Assembly (NCBI RefSeq): GCF_004766055.1
Contig: NZ_SPQR01000009.1
Location: 124,001 to 188,000 of the forward strand
Length of the DNA: 64,000 bases
Reading direction: 5' to 3'
From: Desulfosporosinus sp. Sb-LF
GTDB taxonomy: Bacteria; Bacillota; Desulfitobacteriia; Desulfitobacteriales; Desulfitobacteriaceae
Made by a program: the position numbers and the translations under genes. Shown here one piece after another: positions 27,358 through 36,808 of this stretch. The notes beneath the pieces were generated by a model. It made no database searches. It was given only the letters and a program-made list of their open reading frames with translations, and was not told the origin of the DNA. Every line of letters begins with the position of its first letter. Position 1 is the stretch's first letter.

Positions 27358-28236
27358 TTGAATCTGAACAAAAGCAAATGGGCTGATCTTTCCTTACTTT
27401 TGGTAACCTTAGTTTGGGGTTCCACCTTTGTCATCGTCAAATGGGCAATCGAGGATCTTCCCCCATTTCCATTTCTTGCAATTCGCTTTGCCTTCGCGTT
27501 TATTAGCTTATTGCCTTTTCTCTGGTTCCAACGTATGCACATCTCTGAAGGAGCCCTAATTCAAGGAGTATCCTTGGGGGTCTTTCTCTTTTCTGGGTAC
27601 GCCTTTCAAACGGTCGGATTGCAATATACGACTGCCTCTAACGCTGGTTTTATAACCGGTCTCTCCGTCGTCTTTGTCCCAGCCCTAGTTACCATTACGA
27701 CACGAAAGCTTCCACGTCCGGGCCTAGTTCTCGGCATTACGAGCGCTTTAATAGGCTTAGCATTTCTCTCCCTGGGTGACCGTTTTCAACTCAACAAAGG
27801 GGATATAATGGTGCTCCTCTGTGCCTTAAGCTTTGCCTTACATATCTTTTTAGTCGGGCGTTATGCTCCTCATACTAATGCTACAGTGTTGGCCGCTGTC
27901 CAAATCCTTACGGTGAGCGTTTTGAGCGGGATTTTCTCCCTACTGGTACCTCAGCCTGCTCTGCATTTTAGCTCGACAGCCTGGATTGCCTTGCTAGTCA
28001 CTGCCATTCCTGCGACCTCGCTTGCTTTCTTTGTACAAACAAAAATGCAACAATTCACAACCTCGACCCATACAGCCCTCATTTTTTCCATGGAACCCGT
28101 TTTCTCAGCCATCTCTGCCTTTTTCCTTGCCGGAGAAATCTTAACCCATAAAGGGCTGTTTGGCGCTGGATTGGTCTTGGGAGGTATGCTCATTGCCGAG
28201 TTTACTGGATCGGAAAACGAAAAACTGTCAGAATAA
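27358..28236 (+). CDS. EamA/DMT-family transporter
   Basis: 292 aa with ten predicted membrane segments and two EamA repeats (LVTLVWGSTFVIVKWAIED near the N-terminus; ALIFSMEPVFSAISAFFLAG in the C-half). Drug/metabolite exporter superfamily; substrate unknown. I chose TTG 27358 behind AGAGGAG. The frame continues upstream to 27304 but would run through a terminator stem. The 3' end overlaps the convergent exchanger gene by 35 bp. Confidence 0.87.
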   Translation: MNLNKSKWADLSLLLVTLVWGSTFVIVKWAIEDLPPFPFLAIRFAFAFISLLPFLWFQRMHISEGALIQGVSLGVFLFSGYAFQTVGLQYTTASNAGFITGLSVVFVPALVTITTRKLPRPGLVLGITSALIGLAFLSLGDRFQLNKGDIMVLLCALSFALHIFLVGRYAPHTNATVLAAVQILTVSVLSGIFSLLVPQPALHFSSTAWIALLVTAIPATSLAFFVQTKMQQFTTSTHTALIFSMEPVFSAISAFFLAGEILTHKGLFGAGLVLGGMLIAEFTGSENEKLSE

Positions 28237-29200
28237 ACAGAAGGTAAAAAACTCCTCCGATCAGAAGATCGGTAGGGAAAATCACACCTTTTCGTCGGAG
28301 AGAACTATAAGGAATCATTGCGGCTCCCAAGGCAAGAAATGCACTCCATAGTGCCAAAGTGTCTAACTTCCAAGGCGTAATAACAATCCCGATCGCCGGA
28401 ATCACAGAGCTTTGAAACACCATAGCTCCCGTCAAATTCCCCATTGCTAAGGTGTCTTTACCACGACGGATCCAAAGGACACTATTAAACTTTTCCGGTA
28501 ATTCCGTAGCAATCGGTGTAATGATCAAGGCGAGCACAAAAACAGGAATTCCGACAGACACCGCGATAGGCTCCACAGCATCCACAAAACCGCTCGCCCC
28601 AAACACAATCGCCATGAGAGCCAACGAGATCTGTAGTAGAATCATTATCATTGAGGGGTTAGGCGTTCGTCTTGCCATATAGAGCGGAGCTAACTTTTCG
28701 TGTGTGCACCCATCTTTACAGTCACGCAATGTTTGATACACATAAACCCCATAAGCCGCGACTAATACTAACGACGCTCCATTTTTAAGCGTTTGATTGG
28801 GCAAAAAAGAGGCTAGAATGGCCATAGAATAAACAATGAGGAAAAACTTCAGATCACGTTTTACGACCACAGGATCTAAAAGAAGGGGACGATTCTTCCG
28901 ACGGAACAAAAGTACAGAAAGCCCTGTGACAAAGAAAGCAAGTGTCGCCAGCATAAACGGCGCACCCAAAATAGCTCCAATCCCGATATCCGACCCTTCC
29001 GTGCCGTTACCCCCACTCAAAAAGGCCATAATCGGAACCATAGTCTCTGGCAAAGCCGTTCCAACTGCCGCCAAGATACTTCCAACAGCTCCAGCCCCAA
29101 GTTTGAGCCTTTGCCCTAGCCACTCAATTCCATTAGTAAATGCTTCTGCTCCGATCAAGATAATACCTAAACTCACAATAAGTAACCCTATATCTTTCAA
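28202..29200 (-). CDS. Sodium/calcium exchanger family membrane protein
   Basis: About 332 aa, 10-11 membrane segments. Two alpha-repeats of the CaCA superfamily are visible: AVGTALPETMVPIMAFLSGG near the N-terminus and ITPIATELPEKFNSVLWIRRG in the C-half, carrying the ion-binding acidic residues. Exchange of Ca2+ for Na+ or H+ is inferred. The TTG at 29198-29200 (LKDIGLLIVSLG) follows GGGAGAGGG at good spacing; an ATG at 29254 is in frame but has a weaker site. Convergent and overlapping with the EamA gene. Confidence 0.85.
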   Translation of the reverse strand: MKDIGLLIVSLGIILIGAEAFTNGIEWLGQRLKLGAGAVGSILAAVGTALPETMVPIMAFLSGGNGTEGSDIGIGAILGAPFMLATLAFFVTGLSVLLFRRKNRPLLLDPVVVKRDLKFFLIVYSMAILASFLPNQTLKNGASLVLVAAYGVYVYQTLRDCKDGCTHEKLAPLYMARRTPNPSMIMILLQISLALMAIVFGASGFVDAVEPIAVSVGIPVFVLALIITPIATELPEKFNSVLWIRRGKDTLAMGNLTGAMVFQSSVIPAIGIVITPWKLDTLALWSAFLALGAAMIPYSSLRRKGVIFPTDLLIGGVFYLLFILTVFRFPIQ

Positions 29201-29254
29201 ACATCCCTCTCCCTTCTTCTTGCCCAGATACCGAGGGTTCCTGATTATCATCAC

Positions 29255-29325
29255 TCACTCTAAATATACGAGAGTGAGATTTTTTTATGTATCAGAACAA
29301 GAGGAACGCCGTAATTTGGAGACGG
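29255..29325. other. Short gap before repeat region
   Basis: Contains CTAAATATACGAGAGTGAGATTTTTT and no gene. Start of a 740-bp gene-free stretch that is otherwise filled by repeats (29326-29969). Confidence 0.3.
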
Positions 29326-29381
29326 AAAAGGGGACAGTCCTTGCTTGCATGTTCGATGCAAGCCAAGAACTGTCCCCTTTC
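29326..29381. repeat. REP-like palindrome with GGGGACAGT arms
   Basis: AAAGGGGACAGT (29327-29338) pairs perfectly with ACTGTCCCCTTT (29369-29380), and inside it CTTGCTTGCAT pairs with ATGCAAGCCAAG with a one-base bulge and 4-5 nt loop. GGGGACAGT palindromes of this kind are widespread in anaerobes, often next to Y1/RAYT transposases. No transposase is in the window. Confidence 0.7.
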
Positions 29382-29390
29382 TCGATTACA

Positions 29391-29870
29391 AGACGGTGCA
29401 CGTGAAATATGCCGTCCACCCAAATGGTCCATCCCCCGTCCGTCCTCCGTCTCCCCGACCCAAGCCAGGGACGCAGTGTGACACAGCGCGACGTCTTTAC
29501 GTCAGCAGCCCAGCAAACTTCCGTTCAAGCGAACCGACCTCACTTTCACGTAGACGGTGCACATTAAATGTGCCGTCCACCCAAATGGTCCATCCCCCGT
29601 CCGTCCTCCGTCTCCCCAACCCAAGCCAGGGACGCAGTGTGACACAGCGCGACGTCTTTACGTAAGCAGCCCAGCAAACTTCCGTTCAAGCGACCGACCC
29701 CACTTGCATACAGACGGTGCACATTAAATGTGCCGTCCACCCAAATGGTCCATCCCCCGTCCGTCCTCCGTCTCCCCGACCCAAGCCAGGGACGCAGTGT
29801 GATACAGCGCGACGTCTTTACGTAAGCAGCCTAGCAAACTTCCGTTCAAGCGACCGACCCCAGCCACGGG
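29391..29870 (+). repeat. Three tandem ~160-bp direct repeats
   Basis: Units begin at 29391, 29552 and 29712, each starting AGACGGTGCAC and running through GTCCATCCCCCGTCCGTCC, GACCCAAGCCAGGGACGCAG, GCGACGTCTTTACGT and CCAGCAAACTTCCGTTCAAG (the second unit reads AACCCAAGCC). Units differ at only a few bases; unit 3 continues into a hairpin cluster. Each starts with an imperfect hairpin (GACGG...GCACAT/ATGTGC...CGTC). The open frames across them are repeat artefacts. Confidence 0.9.
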
Positions 29871-29969
29871 GCAGTGCACAGGACGTGCACTGCCGCCAAT
29901 GCGCCAAGGACGGCGCTTTTGGCGGGAACCCCGCTCCTCAAAGCCAGTCGCTTGAACGGTTAGTTTGCT
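29833..29969. repeat. Long inverted repeat enclosing three hairpins
   Basis: AGCAAACTTCCGTTCAAGCG... (29833-29854, the tail of tandem unit 3) is inverted at 29947-29969 (GTCGCTTGAACGGTTAGTTT...). Between them lie GGCAGTGCAC/GTGCACTGCC, GCGCC/GGCGC and GCGGG/CCCGC hairpins. The block ends 26 bp past the engB stop on the minus strand, so it would be transcribed as the 3' end of the engB message. Confidence 0.8.
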
Positions 29970-29995
29970 CTGCGTCGTAAGCACCGAGCGCTATG

Positions 29996-30607
29996 TCACG
30001 CAAGTCCCCCGAGTCCCCCGAGTCCCAGAATCTCTTCGATCGCCTCATTTAATTCTTCTCCACCCGCCCCTGACATTGCGGAAAAGGGAAGGATCAATGA
30101 CACGTCAGGGATATCTAACGCCTTGGCAATAACGTTCAAATGCTTATGCCACTGACCACGCGCTATTTTGTCTACCTTCGTTGCCACAACCATAGTCGGA
30201 ACCTGCATTTCGCGGAGCCACTGCTGCATTTCAATGTCTTCTACACTCGGAGCATGACGAATATCCACAATTTGAATCACCGCACGCAATGACTCACGCT
30301 TTTTAAGATAATTCTCCATCATAGGACCCCATTGTGCATTCACCGTCTTGGCGACCTTAGCATAGCCATAACCTGGCAAATCAACAAGAAACCAAGCATC
30401 ATTGACACCGTAAAAATTCAAAGTCTGTGTTTTACCCGGGGTATTTCCAGTTCGTGCAAGATTACGTCGCCCTAAAAATTTATTAATCAATGAGGACTTC
30501 CCTACATTAGACCGTCCTGCCATTGCAATCTCTGGCAACCCTCCGACAGGATACTGGTCATATTTAACTGCTGAGGCGACATATTCAGCTTTCCTAATAA
30601 TTATCAA
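29996..30607 (-). CDS. engB: Ribosome-biogenesis GTPase YsxC/EngB
   Basis: Essential GTPase in large-subunit assembly. 203 aa. GTPase motifs: GRSNVGKSSLIN (G1, about 32-43), TPGKTQTLNFY (G2 region), DLPGYGYAK (G3), ATKVDK (G4). TTG start behind AAAGGACGG. The glycine-rich tail (LGLGGLGGLA) is unusual. It follows lon, lonB and clpX in the usual clostridial order, but repeat copy C sits between lon and engB. Confidence 0.95.
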   Translation of the reverse strand: MIIIRKAEYVASAVKYDQYPVGGLPEIAMAGRSNVGKSSLINKFLGRRNLARTGNTPGKTQTLNFYGVNDAWFLVDLPGYGYAKVAKTVNAQWGPMMENYLKKRESLRAVIQIVDIRHAPSVEDIEMQQWLREMQVPTMVVATKVDKIARGQWHKHLNVIAKALDIPDVSLILPFSAMSGAGGEELNEAIEEILGLGGLGGLA

Positions 30608-30629
30608 GGCTATACCGTCCTTTCATGGG

Positions 30630-30822
30630 AGAAAGTGTCTTAGCCCGTTCGCACTCGCTCCATCGCTATTCGCTTGACGCTAAAGCTAAAACACAAAACC
30701 TCTGGGTTGTTCTGCATGTCAACCGTTGTGTTTCTTAACGCCTTATCGTCTGCGCTCATTGACGCGATTCCGCTCACCGTGCTCTCTAAGCTAAGAAACT
30801 TTCTCTGGGCTTGGGTCAACGG
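30630..30822 (-). repeat. Dispersed structured intergenic element, copy C (inverted)
   Basis: The only copy in opposite orientation to A, B, D, E and F. Outer arms AGAAAGTGTCTTAGC (30630-30644) and GCTAAGAAACTTTCT (30790-30804) pair over 15 bp with one mismatch. Middle arms GACGCTAAAGC and CGCCTTATCGTC pair partly. The apical arms are ACACAAAAC and GTTGTGTTT, so the CGC/GCG of copies A and B is replaced by CAC/GTG. It ends 22 bp upstream of the engB start codon. Confidence 0.85.
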
Positions 30823-31051
30823 GATTTGAAACGACGTTAAGGTTGTTTACGTCGTTGCCGTAAAAGCGCTTTGCGTGCTTTTTAGCGAGGAAGATGATTT
30901 TCTTTTCATTCTAGAAAATGATGAGTGATTTTAGTGCAAAAATTGCTTGACCCGCAATTCGAAGTTTCTGTATAGAATACTGCTTAAAGTAAACAGATAG
31001 ACAGATGCCCGGAATTAGGCATCTGTCAATTGCATTTTCGTTCATCTCATC
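30823..31051. other. Gap between copy C and lon
   Basis: Contains the perfect hairpin AACGACGT/ACGTCGTT (30830-30837/30849-30856) next to copy C. A plus-strand promoter-like pair follows, TTGACC-18 bp-TATAGA (about 30948-30977), then a GACAGATGCC/GGCATCTGTC hairpin (31000-31027). No gene is visible. Confidence 0.4.
31000..31027 (-). terminator. Probable lon terminator
   Basis: GACAGATGCC/GGCATCTGTC is a perfect 10-bp stem with an 8-nt loop, 25 bp after the lon stop. The U-tract on the minus strand is weak (CTATCTGTTTACTTT). Confidence 0.5.
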
Positions 31052-33490
31052 CTAGAAGGACGTCCCTTTCGACACTGGACGTTCTTCCGGCCTGGGTTCG
31101 CTTGCCGGAATTCCTCCTTGGGTATAGATGGGATGTGCTGGAACTGGAATAGTTCCCGGGACCTCATCCGAATGAGCTAATGGTAAGAGGGCAAGGTTCA
31201 GTACTTCTTCAATTCGGCTTACAAAGTGAAATTCCATGACTTTGCGAACGTTTTCTGGTACATCTTCAAGATCCTTGCGGTTTTCTTCGGGGAGCAACAC
31301 GACTTTAATTCCTGCTCGATGAGCTGCTAAGACCTTTTCCTTGACCCCACCGATAGGTAAAACGTTTCCACGTAAGGTTATTTCACCGGTCATAGCGAGG
31401 TCTGAACGGACTGAACGCTGGGCTATGGCAGAGGCCATGGCTGTGGCCATGGTGACTCCAGCTGAGGGTCCGTCTTTGGGAGTGGCACCTTCTGGGACGT
31501 GAATGTGAAGGTCTGTTCTATCATAGAAATCTTCTTCGATTCCCAGTTGAAGTGCATGCGCCCGGACAAAGGTCCAAGCCGCTTGGGCGGATTCCTTCAT
31601 GACATCGCCTAATTGACCTGTTAGAGTCAACCTTCCTTTTCCTGGTAATGGAGTTACTTCAACTGTTAGGACTACTCCACCGACTTCTGTGAACGCGAGT
31701 CCCGTAACCGCCCCTATTTCAGGAGCCTTCGCTGCCACTTGGAAGTGATAACGTGGTGCACCCAACGCAGATTCTAAATCTTCGACTGTCAACGTATGCG
31801 GTTCCCATTCCTTTTTCACCCAACGGATAGCTATTTTACGACAGAGATTAGCCACTTGCCGCTCGAGATTCCGCACACCCGACTCTCTTGTATACCCCTG
31901 AACCAATTTAAGCATTATCTCATCGTCAAGAGTCAGAACTTCCTTTTTGAGCCCATGTGCTTCCATCTGCTTCGGTACGAGGTAGCGCTTAGCAATATTG
32001 ACCTTTTCATCTTCTGTATACCCACTGAGAGTTATAACCTCCATCCGATCTAAAAGTGGACGGGGTATCGTGTGCAATGAGTTGGCAGTTAGAACAAAAA
32101 GTGTCTGAGATAAGTCAAAAGGTAGTTCCAAGTAATGATCTGTAAACGTACTGTTTTGTTCAGGGTCCAGCACTTCTAAGAGAGCAGAAGCGGGGTCCCC
32201 ACGAAAATCCGAAGTCATCTTATCGATCTCATCTAGGAGGAACACAGAATTACGAGTCCCGGCCGTCCGAATCCCCTGAATGATTCGTCCTGGCAAAGCC
32301 CCAATATACGTGCGGCGGTGTCCCCGAATCTCTGCTTCATCACGTAACCCGCCCAAAGACATACGCACAAATTTTCGATCTAAGGCCCTAGAAATAGATT
32401 TAGCTAATGAGGTCTTTCCAACTCCTGGAGGCCCTACTAAGCAAAGAATGGGACTTTTCATTTTAGGCGTCAGTTTCCGGATCGCCAAAAACTCCAGAAT
32501 CCGCTCCTTGATTTTCTCCAGCCCGTAATGATCTTCATTCAAGATAGCCTCGGCCTTTGCTAAATCAATTTTATCCTTGGACACTTTTGTCCAAGGAAGC
32601 ACGAGAATCCAATCGAGATAAGTGCGCACAACGGTTCCTTCTGCTGAGGAAGGGGGCATTTTTTCTAGACGTTCAATTTCTTTGAGCGCTTTTTGTTCCA
32701 CCTCTTTTGGACACTTAGCCTTGGCAACCTTTTCGCGGTATTCATCCGCCTCAACTTGACGCTCATCTTTGTCCCCAAGTTCTTTTTGGATCGCCTTCAT
32801 CTGTTCGCGTAAATAGTATTCCTTTTGCGCTTTATCCATTTGCTTACGTACTCGTTGACCGATGCGGCGTTCTAATTCTAAAATTTCTATCTCGCGCATG
32901 ATCAGTTCTGTTAAACTTTCCAAGCGTATGTTAACTGTTATGGCTTCAAGAATCGTTTGCTTATCAGGCACCTTAAGGCTAAGGTGTGAGGCCACAATAT
33001 CTGCTAATTGACCGGGTTCCTCCACCGCTAAAACGGTTCCCAAGGTTTCTACTGGTACTCGTTTACTAAGTTTGGCATATTCCTCAAACTGATGCATCAT
33101 ACCTCTGATTAATGTTTCGATTTCTGGCGTACGAACTACCTTTTCCTCAGGTAATTCCTCGATACGTACCCTAAATAGCTTATCTACCTCTAAAAATTCG
33201 AGTACCCGTCCACGGGAAATCCCTTCAACCAAGACACGCATGGTGCCTCCTGGGAGTTTCAAAAGTTGCTTGATTTCTGCGACTGTACCCATTTCATACA
33301 TATCATCTCGGGTAGGTGAATCAATTTCTGTCTCTTTTTGTGAAGCCAGAAGAATAATCCGGTCCCCAAGCATAGCCTCTTCAATCGCAGCCATGGAACG
33401 TTCCCTGCCTACATCCAAATGAATCACCATATACGGAAAAACTAGAATTCCGCGTAGCGGAAGTAAGGGTAATTCGCGTTCTTTGATCAC
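31052..33490 (-). CDS. lon: ATP-dependent protease Lon (La)
   Basis: Soluble AAA+ serine protease for misfolded and regulatory proteins. 812 aa from GTG 33488-33490 ([19 protein letters not shown]) behind GGGGGGA. An in-frame TTG at 33529 lies upstream of that site and outside family homology. N-terminal LAN domain (about 1-200), helical region, AAA+ with [13 protein letters not shown] and FLLDEIDKM, protease domain with catalytic Ser in [13 protein letters not shown] and Lys in [14 protein letters not shown]. Downstream of lonB with its own upstream terminator at 33552. Confidence 0.96.
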   Translation of the reverse strand: MIKERELPLLPLRGILVFPYMVIHLDVGRERSMAAIEEAMLGDRIILLASQKETEIDSPTRDDMYEMGTVAEIKQLLKLPGGTMRVLVEGISRGRVLEFLEVDKLFRVRIEELPEEKVVRTPEIETLIRGMMHQFEEYAKLSKRVPVETLGTVLAVEEPGQLADIVASHLSLKVPDKQTILEAITVNIRLESLTELIMREIEILELERRIGQRVRKQMDKAQKEYYLREQMKAIQKELGDKDERQVEADEYREKVAKAKCPKEVEQKALKEIERLEKMPPSSAEGTVVRTYLDWILVLPWTKVSKDKIDLAKAEAILNEDHYGLEKIKERILEFLAIRKLTPKMKSPILCLVGPPGVGKTSLAKSISRALDRKFVRMSLGGLRDEAEIRGHRRTYIGALPGRIIQGIRTAGTRNSVFLLDEIDKMTSDFRGDPASALLEVLDPEQNSTFTDHYLELPFDLSQTLFVLTANSLHTIPRPLLDRMEVITLSGYTEDEKVNIAKRYLVPKQMEAHGLKKEVLTLDDEIMLKLVQGYTRESGVRNLERQVANLCRKIAIRWVKKEWEPHTLTVEDLESALGAPRYHFQVAAKAPEIGAVTGLAFTEVGGVVLTVEVTPLPGKGRLTLTGQLGDVMKESAQAAWTFVRAHALQLGIEEDFYDRTDLHIHVPEGATPKDGPSAGVTMATAMASAIAQRSVRSDLAMTGEITLRGNVLPIGGVKEKVLAAHRAGIKVVLLPEENRKDLEDVPENVRKVMEFHFVSRIEEVLNLALLPLAHSDEVPGTIPVPAHPIYTQGGIPASEPRPEERPVSKGTSF

Positions 33491-33551
33491 TAATATCCCC
33501 CCCCAATTGAAAATTGCATTGTTCGTCAAAATAGCGACGTAATGAACCAGT

Positions 33552-33580
33552 AAAAAAAAGACACACTAGAGCTAGTGTGC
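33552..33580 (-). terminator. lonB terminator
   Basis: CACACTAG/CTAGTGTG perfect 8-bp stem with a 2-nt loop, followed on the minus strand by TCTTTTTTTT. It lies between the lonB stop and the lon start. Confidence 0.85.
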
Positions 33581-33600
33581 CACACTTATCTTGAACTATT

Positions 33601-35346
33601 CTAACATGTTTTGCCTTGTTCAGGCAAATTAGCTACGACGTTGGTTACCACTTTATTGACAGCAAAATCCAATCGGCTCAAGACTTCCTCAAGTGGAGGT
33701 CTCATCTCAGTTTTCTCAAGTCTAACTTCGGAGGCAAATGCTCTATCTAAAACTTGTGCGAGCCCCTCCACTGGGATAATCTCAATCTGGTCCTTTAAGT
33801 CAGTAAAACGTTCCTGCCAGTTTTCCTTAGGGATTAGAACCCGCTTGCACCCGGATTGTTTTGCCGCTTCGATTTTAGCCGCTACGCCTCCAACGGGTTT
33901 TACATGCCCGTGAATGGAAAGCTCCCCAGTCATCGCTAGATAGTTGTCCACTTTTTGCTGTCGAATTGCCGAAATTGTTGCCGTCGCTATGGCAATTCCA
34001 GCAGATGGACCATCGACTGGCCCGCCACCCGGAAAGTTTACGTGAATATCATAATTTCGAGGTTCAATCCCCATTTGCCGTCTCAAGACGGTCAAAACAT
34101 TTTCTACCGAACTACGGGCCATACTTTTTCGTCGAGTCTTCTTACCTTCGCCCCCTTGTTCCTCTTCCTCGACAATTCCAGTTACCAAAAGCACACCTGC
34201 ACCCGGATTGACAGGGAGGGCGGTCACTTCTAACTCCAGAAGCATTCCCATATTGGGTCCGTAAACAGCAAGACCATTCACGACTCCAATGCCTGCTTCA
34301 GTCGGCACTTTTCTATCTGGACGAGGGGCATATTGTCCGGTTGCGATAACCCATTCCACAATTTCCACGTCGATCTCAGACAACTGGTCTGTCAAAGCCA
34401 CTCCTGCGGCCAACTGAACCATATTGACAGCCTCACGCCCATTGGTAGCATACTGTTTTATGACCTCAATGGCTGCCACAGTGATAGGCATGTCCATTTT
34501 TTCTGCAGCAACTCGTGCAATTTGCGAGATTTCATCGGGGAGTAAACCTCGGAAATAAACCTCCATACACCTCGAGCGAATCGCTGGCGGAATTTGCTCT
34601 GGGCTGCGTGTGGTCGCTCCCACAAGGCGAAAATCCGCTGGTAGGCCATTTTGAAAAATATCATGAATATGTTGTGGAATATTAGGATCTTCTGAGCTAT
34701 AATAGGCGCTTTCCAGAGTCACCTTTCGATCCTCTAATACTTTCAAAAGCTTATTAATCTGGATCGGATGAAGTTCTCCAATTTCATCGATAAATAGTAT
34801 GCCACCATGCGCTTTGGTAACGGCCCCTTGTTTTGGCTGGGGGATTCCCGCTAACCCCATGGCTCCTGCCCCCTGGTAAATTGGATCGTGCACAGAACCG
34901 ATTAGGGGATCGGCAATTCCTCGCTCATCAAAGCGAGCCGTCGCCCCATCGATTTCGGTAAAATGAGCTTTCTCTTTAAACGGTGATAGTGGATTTTTCT
35001 TGGCTTCTTCCAAGATTAAGCGAGCAGCTGCAGTTTTTCCGACACCAGGGCTTCCATAAATCAATACATGCTGGGGATTCGGACCACATAAAGCAGCTCT
35101 TAATGCTTTAATCCCTTCTTTTTGCCCGATAATTTCATCAAAATGAGTAGGACGAGTCCTTTCAGACAACGGGGTGGTCAAGACGATCTTTCGCATGGTT
35201 TGTAACTTTTCAAGTTCCTTGCGTGACTCTCTTTCAACCGAGACTTTATTTCCCTGTTGAGATTTGAGCATTCCCCAAAAATAAAGCCCGATGACAACGG
35301 CAAAAACCAACTGAACAACCATAACTATTCCGCTAAGTCCATTCAT
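33601..35346 (-). CDS. lonB: Sporulation-type membrane protease LonB
   Basis: 581 aa. One N-terminal membrane helix (about 5-25), then AAA+ with IYGSPGVGKTAAARLIL and ILFIDEIGELHP, and a Lon protease domain with Ser in VDGPSAGIAIATATIS and Lys in GGVAAKIEAAKQSGCKRVL. The length and membrane anchor match the forespore-associated LonB of Bacillus/Clostridia, which is absent from non-sporulating relatives. Lies between clpX and lon, each separated by a terminator. Confidence 0.93.
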   Translation of the reverse strand: MNGLSGIVMVVQLVFAVVIGLYFWGMLKSQQGNKVSVERESRKELEKLQTMRKIVLTTPLSERTRPTHFDEIIGQKEGIKALRAALCGPNPQHVLIYGSPGVGKTAAARLILEEAKKNPLSPFKEKAHFTEIDGATARFDERGIADPLIGSVHDPIYQGAGAMGLAGIPQPKQGAVTKAHGGILFIDEIGELHPIQINKLLKVLEDRKVTLESAYYSSEDPNIPQHIHDIFQNGLPADFRLVGATTRSPEQIPPAIRSRCMEVYFRGLLPDEISQIARVAAEKMDMPITVAAIEVIKQYATNGREAVNMVQLAAGVALTDQLSEIDVEIVEWVIATGQYAPRPDRKVPTEAGIGVVNGLAVYGPNMGMLLELEVTALPVNPGAGVLLVTGIVEEEEQGGEGKKTRRKSMARSSVENVLTVLRRQMGIEPRNYDIHVNFPGGGPVDGPSAGIAIATATISAIRQQKVDNYLAMTGELSIHGHVKPVGGVAAKIEAAKQSGCKRVLIPKENWQERFTDLKDQIEIIPVEGLAQVLDRAFASEVRLEKTEMRPPLEEVLSRLDFAVNKVVTNVVANLPEQGKTC

Positions 35347-35423
35347 ACACTTATTTCCTCCCTGTGATATCTCTTAGTTAGTATTACCACAAGGTGGAAA
35401 TTAAAACCTTGGAAATAAGAAAG

Positions 35424-35466
35424 TAAAAAAATAACACCGGTGCAGCTATTACGGCTACTCCGGTGT
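35424..35466 (-). terminator. clpX terminator
   Basis: ACACCGGAGTAGC and GCTGCACCGGTGT form a stem on the minus strand, followed by TATTTTTTTAC, 35 bp past the clpX stop. Confidence 0.85.
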
Positions 35467-35500
35467 CTCTGATTTTTAAGGAAACTTACTTCCGATGAAA

Positions 35501-36766
35501 TTAAGCAGATTCTTCCTTCTTGCCTTTTTTGGGTTTATCTGCCACAACAAGAATTGGCTCTTCCTTCTTGGCCACCACGTCCTGGGTGATAACACACTTG
35601 GTGACATCAGTACGCGATGGTAAATCATACATCACATTAAGCGTAAGCTCTTCAACGATTGCCCTAAGACCCCGTGCCCCAGTATTCCGGCGAATTGCTT
35701 CAGTAGCTATTGAAGCGAGTGCTCCCTCTTTGAACTCTAAAGTTACACCATCGAGCTCCATTAGCTTTTGATACTGCTTAACCAAAGCATTCTTGGGTTC
35801 CGTCAAAATACGGACCAACGCTGCTTCGTCTAAAGCCTCAAGTGTTACAATCACGGGTAACCGTCCAACAAACTCCGGAATCAATCCGAACTTTTGTAGG
35901 TCTGATGGCAAAATCCCTTTTAGAACTTCACCGTTTTTCAGATCGGATTTGTTCTGGATATTGGCGCCAAAACCCATGGTTTTTTGCCCAGAACGATTTT
36001 GAATGATTTTTTCAATCCCGTCAAACGCTCCGCCGACAATAAACAAGATATTGGTGGTATCCAACTGAATAAATTCCTGGTGAGGATGTTTGCGTCCACC
36101 TTGCGGGGGCACACTAGCAACGGTTCCTTCAAGAATCTTCAGCAAAGCTTGCTGAACCCCTTCTCCTGATACATCACGGGTAATAGACGGATTTTCAGAC
36201 TTACGAGCAATTTTATCGATCTCGTCGATATAAACAATACCCTTTTCCGCTTTTTCCACATCATAATCAGCCGCTTGGATTAATTTGAGAAGGATATTTT
36301 CTACATCCTCACCTACATAACCTGCTTCCGTGAGTGAAGTGGCATCCGCAATGGCAAAGGGAACATTAAGGACTTTAGCTAGAGTCGAGGCCAGCAAAGT
36401 CTTTCCTGAACCAGTAGGTCCCAGCATGATAATGTTCGATTTTTGCAATTCAACATCATCAATTTTCATGCCTAAGTTAATCCGTTTATAATGGTTGTAT
36501 ACTGCCACGGAAAGGGCCTTTTTCGCTTGTTCTTGACCAATAACATATTGATCAATAATCGCGCGGATCTCCTTCGGTTTAAGAATATCCCCAATTTCAA
36601 CGCCCAAGTCATCCGTCAACTCTTCTTCGATGATCTCATTGCATAGTTCAATACACTCATCACAAATGTAAACGCCTGGACCTGCAACTAATTTCTTGAC
36701 TTGTTCTTGGGTCTTGCCGCAAAATGAACACTTTAGTTGATTTTTGTCTTCGGTGTACTTTGCCAT
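35501..36766 (-). CDS. clpX: ATP-dependent Clp protease ATP-binding subunit ClpX
   Basis: Unfoldase that feeds ClpP. 421 aa. N-terminal zinc finger ([10 protein letters not shown]...CDECIELC, residues about 14-43), Walker [16 protein letters not shown], Walker [11 protein letters not shown], and sensor region [10 protein letters not shown]. The MGFGA sequence at the position of the IGF loop indicates that ClpP binding is retained. ATG behind GAGGTGAGAGG. It follows tig by 42 bp with no clpP between, unlike the usual tig-clpP-clpX order. Confidence 0.96.
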   Translation of the reverse strand: MAKYTEDKNQLKCSFCGKTQEQVKKLVAGPGVYICDECIELCNEIIEEELTDDLGVEIGDILKPKEIRAIIDQYVIGQEQAKKALSVAVYNHYKRINLGMKIDDVELQKSNIIMLGPTGSGKTLLASTLAKVLNVPFAIADATSLTEAGYVGEDVENILLKLIQAADYDVEKAEKGIVYIDEIDKIARKSENPSITRDVSGEGVQQALLKILEGTVASVPPQGGRKHPHQEFIQLDTTNILFIVGGAFDGIEKIIQNRSGQKTMGFGANIQNKSDLKNGEVLKGILPSDLQKFGLIPEFVGRLPVIVTLEALDEAALVRILTEPKNALVKQYQKLMELDGVTLEFKEGALASIATEAIRRNTGARGLRAIVEELTLNVMYDLPSRTDVTKCVITQDVVAKKEEPILVVADKPKKGKKEESA

Positions 36767-36808
36767 CCTCTCACCTCTATACCTCAGAATCTCCCTCAGG
36801 CCGTTGTC

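Noticed and set aside
29391-29870. Tandem repeats as a CRISPR array
   Set aside because: Unit length is ~160 bp with no short repeat/spacer alternation and no cas genes; these are ordinary tandem duplications.
29345-29980. Several ~60-106-aa frames over the tandem repeats
   Set aside because: The frames repeat with the 160-bp units and carry no ribosome site; coding is not supported.
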